In this document: positions 7,245 through 11,287 of the stretch, in pieces
Layout of the letters: each line of letters opens with the position of its first letter
Numbering within the stretch: the stretch's first letter is position 1
Source of the DNA: Cephalothrix spiralis
Lineage: Eukaryota; Nemertea; Palaeonemertea; Archinemertea; Cephalotrichidae
Reading direction: 5' to 3'
Assembly (NCBI GenBank): GCA_032353305.1
Contig: JAUCNG010377038.1
Span: 1-11,287 of the forward strand
Length of the DNA stretch: 11,287 bases
Notes under the pieces: model-generated
The model's input: only the letters and a program-made list of their open reading frames with translations
What the model was told of the DNA's origin: nothing
The model's database searches: none
Translations under genes and position numbers: made by a program

Positions 7245-7650
7245 TTAGGCTTTTTGTAAATTACTTGGTTAACGGACAAACTTTTTATAAAAGTCCGCCG
7301 GTGGCGGTAAAAAAAATGAATAAATAAAAAAATAAAAATAAATCCTGCCGGCGTCGGTATACTTTTTTTTTATTATTTCCATTTTTCCGACGGTTTTTTT
7401 CATTTGTCGTCTGGAAATTCCGCCGGCGGTAAAAGAAAAAAATTTATCATTTCCATATTTTCATTATTCCGACGTTTATTTCATTCGACGTCTGGAAATT
7501 CCGTCTGCGGTAAAAAAATAAAAAATGTTAACGAATTTTTTCTTTTAAATCCCGCCGGCGGCGTTAAAAAAAAAATACAATTATTATTTTCATTTTTCGG
7601 AAATTTTCACCGGCGGTGTCCGTAAACCAAGTAATTAAAAAAAGGCCTAA
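7245..7650. mobile_element. TIR element filled with a minisatellite
   Basis: The left end, TTAGGCTTTTTGTAAATTAC then TTGGTTAACGGACA, is the reverse complement (few mismatches) of the right end, TGTCCGTAAACCAAGTAATT then AAAAAAAGGCCTAA. The TIRs are therefore about 35 bp. Between them GC-rich blocks of the type CCGCCGGCGGT alternate with A- and T-runs: blocks at 7293-7307, 7344-7358, 7420-7430, 7501-7511, 7551-7565 and 7609-7617. The middle units repeat at 76-81 bp and share CATTTCCATTTTT, CCGACG and TCTGGAAATTCCG. No transposase is present. A 73-codon plus-strand frame inside is an accident of the repeats. Confidence 0.75.
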
Positions 7651-8003
7651 TTTAAATCAAGAATGTTTTACCTTAATTAAGGTGAAATGGACAAATAAAG
7701 CAATAAAAATCGTATTGAGTAGAAAGATAAGTACTATGGATTTATTGTGTTTCCGTCGTTTTTAAGCATAATAATAGGATCAAATTCTCGTTAAGAAAAT
7801 ATTCAATATTTACTTAGCATCGATTAGAAATTGATTTCTGTTATAAAAGTTCGCAGTTTTTGCAACGGATTTCATTACATAAATCATAATACCAGATTAA
7901 TATAAAAAGCAGTAATAGTTTAAACTTGTAAACGTTAAAAGTATCAGCCAGGACCCAACTGGAGTTAATCTTTCGATTTTCAAAAAAATTATTATATAAT
8001 ACG
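7651..8003. other. Unassigned AT-rich stretch
   Basis: Nothing beyond a short inverted repeat, CCTTAATTAAGG, at 7671-7682 (a 12-bp perfect palindrome). The minus-strand open frame at 7897-8130 runs across the left TIR of the next element and is not a gene. Confidence 0.5.
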
Positions 8004-8209
8004 ATGGTGTAGTTCTAAAGGGTACTAAGTCCACTTTAGTAAATTGTTCAGGAGAGCAAAAACAAAGTTTAAAAATCAAATTAAAAATCCAGTTTTGATT
8101 TTGAACATAATTTGTTTTTGGTAAAAACAATCCTAAATGCGTACTCTCTTAACACGTACCTTATCAATATCAGTTATATGCACATAGGGTTTTAGAGCTG
8201 TTTTTGGTC

Positions 8210-8427
8210 TTAGTGCTCTATAGAACTAATTTTAAAAAAAATATTGAAACCCATTTTCTGGGTATATCAGACAGAAATAAGACTTTAAAAAAAAAATCAG
8301 TTGGAAAATGTTTTTTTGAAAAAATAATGTGGTTTAGTTCTCTTTAGAACTAATATTTTTTTCAAAAAAAAATTCTAAACCATTTTCTGGGTTTTCCAGA
8401 CAGATATAAGATTTAATTCAGTTGAAT
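8210..8427. repeat. Two-copy ~124-bp tandem repeat
   Basis: Copy 1, about 8210-8303, and copy 2, about 8334-8427, start with TTAGTGCTCTATAGAACTAA and TTAGTTCTCTTTAGAACTAA, each a near-palindrome, and share CCATTTTCTGGGT, CAGACAGA and ATAAGA in the same order. They lie wholly inside the TIR element at 8004-8719. Confidence 0.75.
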
Positions 8428-8581
8428 TCTTTTTGATTCAGAAATTCTTACCAAAAAATATGTGGACTTAGTAGCCTAACTTTTAGAACCAAGAAAAATT
8501 AGAAAATGGAGTTAGTAGGGGCCTACCATAAAAAATTGGCCGTTAAATCATATATAAGATTTCGGAAAATGTTTCACATAA

Positions 8582-8624
8582 TATAGGCAAAAGAAATATC
8601 CTTAGCTATAGGCACAAAGAAATA
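8582..8624. repeat. Short direct repeat
   Basis: TATAGGCAAAAGAAATA at 8582-8598 and TATAGGCACAAAGAAATA at 8607-8624 differ by one substitution-sized change and one inserted base, 25 bp apart. They lie beside the hammerhead-like core in the same TIR element. Confidence 0.75.
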
Positions 8625-8653
8625 ACAATAAGTCCGTTTATAATACAAAAAGC

Positions 8654-8676
8654 TTTCGGCTTATAACCTTCTTCAG
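8654..8676 (-). ncRNA. Hammerhead-ribozyme-like core (weak candidate)
   Basis: On the minus strand CTGAAGA (8670-8676) is followed by A, GGTT, ATA, AGCC and then GAAA (8654-8657). CUGANGA, a short hairpin, then GAAA is the order found in hammerhead ribozymes, which are known from Penelope-like elements and retrozymes of animals. Against it: an unpaired A stands where the first stem II pair should be, and I could not draw a convincing stem III with a UH cleavage site or a solid stem I. It could be a decayed copy or coincidence. Confidence 0.2.
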
Positions 8677-8719
8677 TTTTCGAAAAATGTGGACTTAGAA
8701 CCCTTTAGAACTACACCAT

Positions 8720-9113
8720 AGAATAGTTCTTACTTCTTTCCATTCTTTCATTCGTTTTAGAATTGTCAATCTTTGAAATCGTTCCTTCTCCAAAATGAAA
8801 CACATCGCAATCCGACATTTAATTCTTATTTAAATCGTAGATTTTAAGATTACATTTTATCCTCCATCATTTGCGCACAAGGCTTCCGAGATGAAAACCC
8901 GAATGCGTTAATTTGGTAAACTAGTACAAAATGACGTCAAAGAGAAAAATATCCCATGCAAACAGGGTTGCTCCTCCATTTTTTGGCTTTTAATCATGTA
9001 TTTGAACTACAAAACAAGTATTATTTTAATAATCACGATTTGAAATATAATTTAGTAGCAAAATAGTAGAAATTGCCAAAATAATGGGCCCTTTTTTCAA
9101 AACCGTAGAATAT
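8720..9113. other. Unassigned AT-rich stretch
   Basis: No gene or structured repeat seen. Unique-looking intergenic sequence between the TIR element and the 11-bp minisatellite. Confidence 0.5.
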
Positions 9114-9480
9114 TGGATTTTGTAAATCCGACATATTTTGTACCGGATTTCTCTGGATCACACAGGATTTTTCCAGATCCTCAAAATCAAGATTTGCCTG
9201 GATTTCATCAGATTTCTCTGGATTTTCCCAGATTTCTTTGGATTTCCCTAGATTTCCCCGGATTTTTCTGGATTGTCTGGTTTTCATCGGATTTTTCTGG
9301 ATTTCCAAGGATCTCAACGGATTTTCTGAGAATTGCTCGGATTTCCGAAAACTTCTCATTTTTTTTTCAAAATTGTTTTCTGTTTTTTAAAGTATTTTTG
9401 TGATTAAAATAAGAAAATTTTAATATACCGGATTTCTCGGATTTCTCAGGATTTTTCCGATTTACCCCGGATTTTCGACA
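9114..9480. repeat. Degenerate ~11-bp minisatellite (GGATTTTTCTC-like)
   Basis: Motifs such as GGATTTCTCTG, GATTTTCCCAG, GGATTTTTCTG and GGATTTCCAAG follow each other every 10-13 bp from 9114 to about 9350. After an AT-rich gap they resume at about 9427-9477. The period and base bias exclude stop codons, which explains long open frames on both strands here (9113-9403 plus and 9033-9359 minus). Those frames encode repeats and are not called as genes. Confidence 0.8.
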
Positions 9481-9499
9481 AAGTGTACGAATATTTCGA

Positions 9500-9565
9500 A
9501 GTCCCCCTCCCCCCTCGACTGCAGGTGAATCGAAACTTCCATTTCATTGACTAGTGCATTACACA
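9500..9565. repeat. Copy of the CATTTCATTGACTRGTGCAT motif
   Basis: CATTTCATTGACTAGTGCAT at 9540-9559 matches the minus strand at about 6893-6912 (CATTTCATTGACTGGTGCAT) with one change. Both are preceded by a C-rich run (CCCCCTCC here; CCCCTCCTCCC-like there). It is probably two fragments of one dispersed repeat. Confidence 0.6.
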
Positions 9566-9984
9566 AAGGCATGATATGTTGCTCTAACATGATACCCCCG
9601 TGGGACTAAGTCGAAAACGCTTATCAGATTTTTGTCCATAATTAATTATTTGGTATTTATGATCACTTATGGGCAGAAGTAGGAGATTTGTTCACGAGAT
9701 TATGTAGTGGCGTAACGGAGGGTGTCAGCTGCGTCCTATGAAGGGGGGGGGGGTAGCCTCCAAGCCAGGGAGCCTCGGGCAAAAATGACTATACCTCACC
9801 TTTTTCGTAGCTGGTAATCAACATGCATGTTTCACTAGCTGGGAAAACTACTTGAACTTTATCAACATGTGTTTCGAAGTTCCTCTACCGTTCAATAGCC
9901 ATATATATACACATATACAAGGCCCGAAGGCTTTCTGAAAGCTCCGACCTCACGGATTCTGGGCCTGTCGCTTGCGAATGTTAA
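9566..9984. other. Unassigned stretch with an 11-base G run
   Basis: Eleven consecutive G residues lie at 9743-9753, followed by TAGCCTCCAAGCCAGGGAGCC. A short alternating TA/CA run lies at 9900-9919. No gene is supported. Confidence 0.5.
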
Positions 9985-10185
9985 AAAAACTCTCCTCTCG
10001 CTTTGCTCGGCTTGATCATATAATAAAGTATATTTGCTTAAGAAGGCGAGCAAATAAAATTACATTTTTTTCATGGAAAATTCCTGATCCGTATTCCCTA
10101 TCAATCTTTAAGGTGCTTTAAAATCGATTTTCTAATCGATAAATTTCAAAAAAATTTCCTCGCCTCGCTTACGCTCGGCTCGGCA
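9985..10185. repeat. Pair of CTCGC...GCTCGGC motifs
   Basis: CTCTCGCTTTGCTCGGCTT at about 9993-10011 and CCTCGCCTCGCTTACGCTCG at 10158-10177 resemble CCTCGCCTCTCTTCGCTCGG at 3798-3817. As at 3732, an upstream GGCGAG (10045-10050) lies inverted to the second copy. It may be a diverged relative of the 3732-3821 segment. No coding frame. Confidence 0.4.
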
Positions 10186-10288
10186 TAGCCAATTACTATT
10201 ACAAAATAATTCAGTAGCGATATCTATTGTGATCCGTCAGGCAACTGACGAACAAAATGGCGGAACCTTGTCGATAACTGTAGTTTCA

Positions 10289-10438
10289 ATGCAGAATTTT
10301 AATAGAACTGTATTGATCAAGGTATCATTAATAATAGGCCTAATATTCAGCGTGTGGCTTCTAACATTTCTATCTTTGTTATCTTGTTACACACATAAAA
10401 TGCAACCTTTTCAAACAAGACACCCACTGGCTACATAA
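10289..10438 (+). CDS. Possible small single-pass membrane protein or first exon (weak)
   Basis: The frame is open from at least 10229, but its first ATG is at 10289, giving 49 residues to TAA at 10436-10438. Residues 12-33 (VSLIIGLIFSVWLLTFLSLL) form one strong hydrophobic segment, preceded by basic residues (R6, K11) and followed by a hydrophilic tail, the layout of a type II signal anchor as in Golgi glycosyltransferases. No family is recognised. The ATG context is weak (T at -3). A better-placed ATG at 10257 (CAAAATGGCGG) opens only a six-codon frame, MAEPCR, ending at 10277. A chance AT-rich hydrophobic frame is the main alternative. Confidence 0.2.
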   Translation: MQNFNRTVLIKVSLIIGLIFSVWLLTFLSLLSCYTHKMQPFQTRHPLAT

Positions 10439-10683
10439 CAAAATAAGTTGAAAGGCAACACAAGGAATCTTGCCAGCTATTTCGAGTGGATACTACGTCA
10501 AATATTTGAACAGCGTTTTGCGTCCTTAAACGCTGAGTTCGATTCTTTAAGTCGAAATTAACGTAAGATTTTCTGTCCGTCAATATTTGTAATTACATGA
10601 GCCATCTTCTTTAAGAAAAACTGGTATAGTTAACGAACTGCGCTGGTTAAGTGACCAGGCACTTCAAAATACCGATCTTGAAA
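10439..10683. other. Unassigned stretch
   Basis: No gene visible. GCGTTTTGCGTCCTTAAACGC at 10514-10533 contains a short inverted repeat, GCGTTT / AAACGC. Nothing else stands out. Confidence 0.45.
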
Positions 10684-10726
10684 TTGCGCATAATATTAAT
10701 TGCGCATAATAGATGTTGCGCATAAT
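10684..10726. repeat. Three exact TTGCGCATAAT copies at 16-bp spacing
   Basis: TTGCGCATAAT occurs at 10684-10694, 10700-10710 and 10716-10726, with exact 16-bp periodicity but unlike 5-bp spacers (ATTAA, AGATG). The core TTGCGCA resembles C/EBP-type sites (TTGCGCAAT), and TGCGCATAAT also occurs once at 5287-5296. Confidence 0.8.
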
Positions 10727-11287
10727 GATGACTCCAGATCCTCGGCAAGTGCTACTAACGTATATATATAGGGGATCAATAGAGCATCATTAAGACATAT
10801 AGCAATGCAAAATTTCCGTGTGGTTGTGAATTAATCAAATAATAACATTAGCGAATCTTGTATATAACCGCGACCAACTTGATAAACTATAAAATTCGAT
10901 CCCTCAGTTGCAAATTATCATCAAAGTTTATTGATCGTATAGTCATGGATCACTTCTACTATTAAAGTCGTTATAAAGGAGTTCTAGTGACCTATAGTCA
11001 TCTAGGTCAATGTTTTTTCATGCCTCCTTAGAAAGTTGTGGTTGTAGTAGCCATTTCAAGGCCCGCGGAAGCAGTCTAATCGAAAATTTTTAGAGAAAGT
11101 AAGGGGGTCCTGGGGTTAAAAATTTAGAGCTCTCAGAATGCCTCTTAACTCCCCCCTCGCTCCCCTCCCTCCCTGTGATTGATTTCTCAACGGATCTTGG
11201 TGACTTTGATATGTGACATTTTTTATCAAAATTATTGCCGAGGCAGATGGAGCCACAGACATACACAAAAGGAAAGCAATATTTACG
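10727..11287. other. Unassigned end of window
   Basis: No gene supported. TGACCTA at 10988-10994 and TAGGTCA at 11003-11009 form an inverted repeat. A C-rich run, CCCCCCTCGCTCCCCTCCCT, lies at 11152-11171. A TATATATATAGGGG stretch lies near 10760-10773 without any downstream frame that would make it a promoter. Confidence 0.45.

Larger units (their letters stand above)
8004..8719. mobile_element. TIR element with internal TIR-like repeats
   Basis: The 31-bp ends at 8004-8034 and 8689-8719 are inverted repeats with one mismatch; the shared core is ATGGTGTAGTTCTAAAGGGT and continues to TAAGTCCAC. Inside, relatives of the same motif recur in the right-end orientation at about 8207-8230, 8331-8354 and 8462-8492. 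Two of these sit in a ~124-bp direct repeat (8210-8303 and 8334-8427) that also shares CATTTTCTGGGT and CAGACAGA. No protein frame supports a transposase, so it is non-autonomous. No clear target duplication was seen. Inner segment 8582-8676 has a different look and may be a nested insertion. Confidence 0.75.

Noticed and set aside
7404-7625. 73-codon plus-strand frame with repeated SGNSAGGK/SGNSVCGK
   Set aside because: The repetition mirrors the 76-81 bp minisatellite inside the TIR element.
9033-9403. Overlapping open frames of 108 codons (minus) and 96 codons (plus)
   Set aside because: Both are translations of an ~11-bp degenerate tandem repeat; opposite-strand openness comes from the repeat unit.
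9743-9753. G-quadruplex
   Set aside because: A single 11-base G run does not provide the four separated G tracts of a standard motif, though it may be a sequencing-prone homopolymer.

Overview
This looks like intergenic, repeat-dense DNA from a eukaryotic, probably marine invertebrate, genome. The evidence is a spliceosomal acceptor followed by a short terminal exon, an AATAAA signal, a tRNA-derived SINE, LINE remnants, several TIR/foldback MITE-like elements, AT-rich composition by eye, and no bacterial-style gene packing. The lineage cannot be fixed from sequence alone. No complete, recognisable protein-coding gene lies in the window.

Layout. 1-485: 3' end of a plus-strand gene of unknown identity (intron, terminal exon of 40 codons plus stop, short 3'UTR with AATAAA). 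560-1020: decayed 3' end of a minus-strand non-LTR retrotransposon whose 3' region seems to hold five 31-bp tandem repeats and a (TA)n tract. 1066-1703: foldback element, two ~300-bp arms around a ~37-nt loop. 2398-2915: second foldback element with GCGCATGCGC-type palindromes. 2939-3028 and 3326-3483: two members of a small CpG-rich TIR family. 3985-4690: a 17-19 bp tandem repeat, then two ~150-bp direct repeats on either side of a tRNA-derived SINE. 5234-5280: 3' tail of a minus-strand retroelement. 5650-6043: two low-complexity motif clusters. 6110-6287: near-perfect hairpin. 6883-7070: GC-rich island with three TAGCGCTA palindromes. 7245-7650: TIR element filled with a GC-rich/AT-rich minisatellite. 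8004-8719: TIR element with internal copies of its own TIR motif and a hammerhead-like core. 9114-9480: ~11-bp degenerate minisatellite that creates false open frames on both strands. 9985-11287: mostly unassigned, with a small putative membrane ORF, a three-copy TTGCGCATAAT array and a palindrome.

The window reads as a graveyard of non-autonomous elements next to a gene end. There is no operon or pathway. The most interesting signals are structural: at least six independent inverted-repeat elements in about 9 kb, some carrying short palindromes that resemble known animal transcription-factor sites. Coordinates of repeat boundaries were judged by eye and may be off by several bases.
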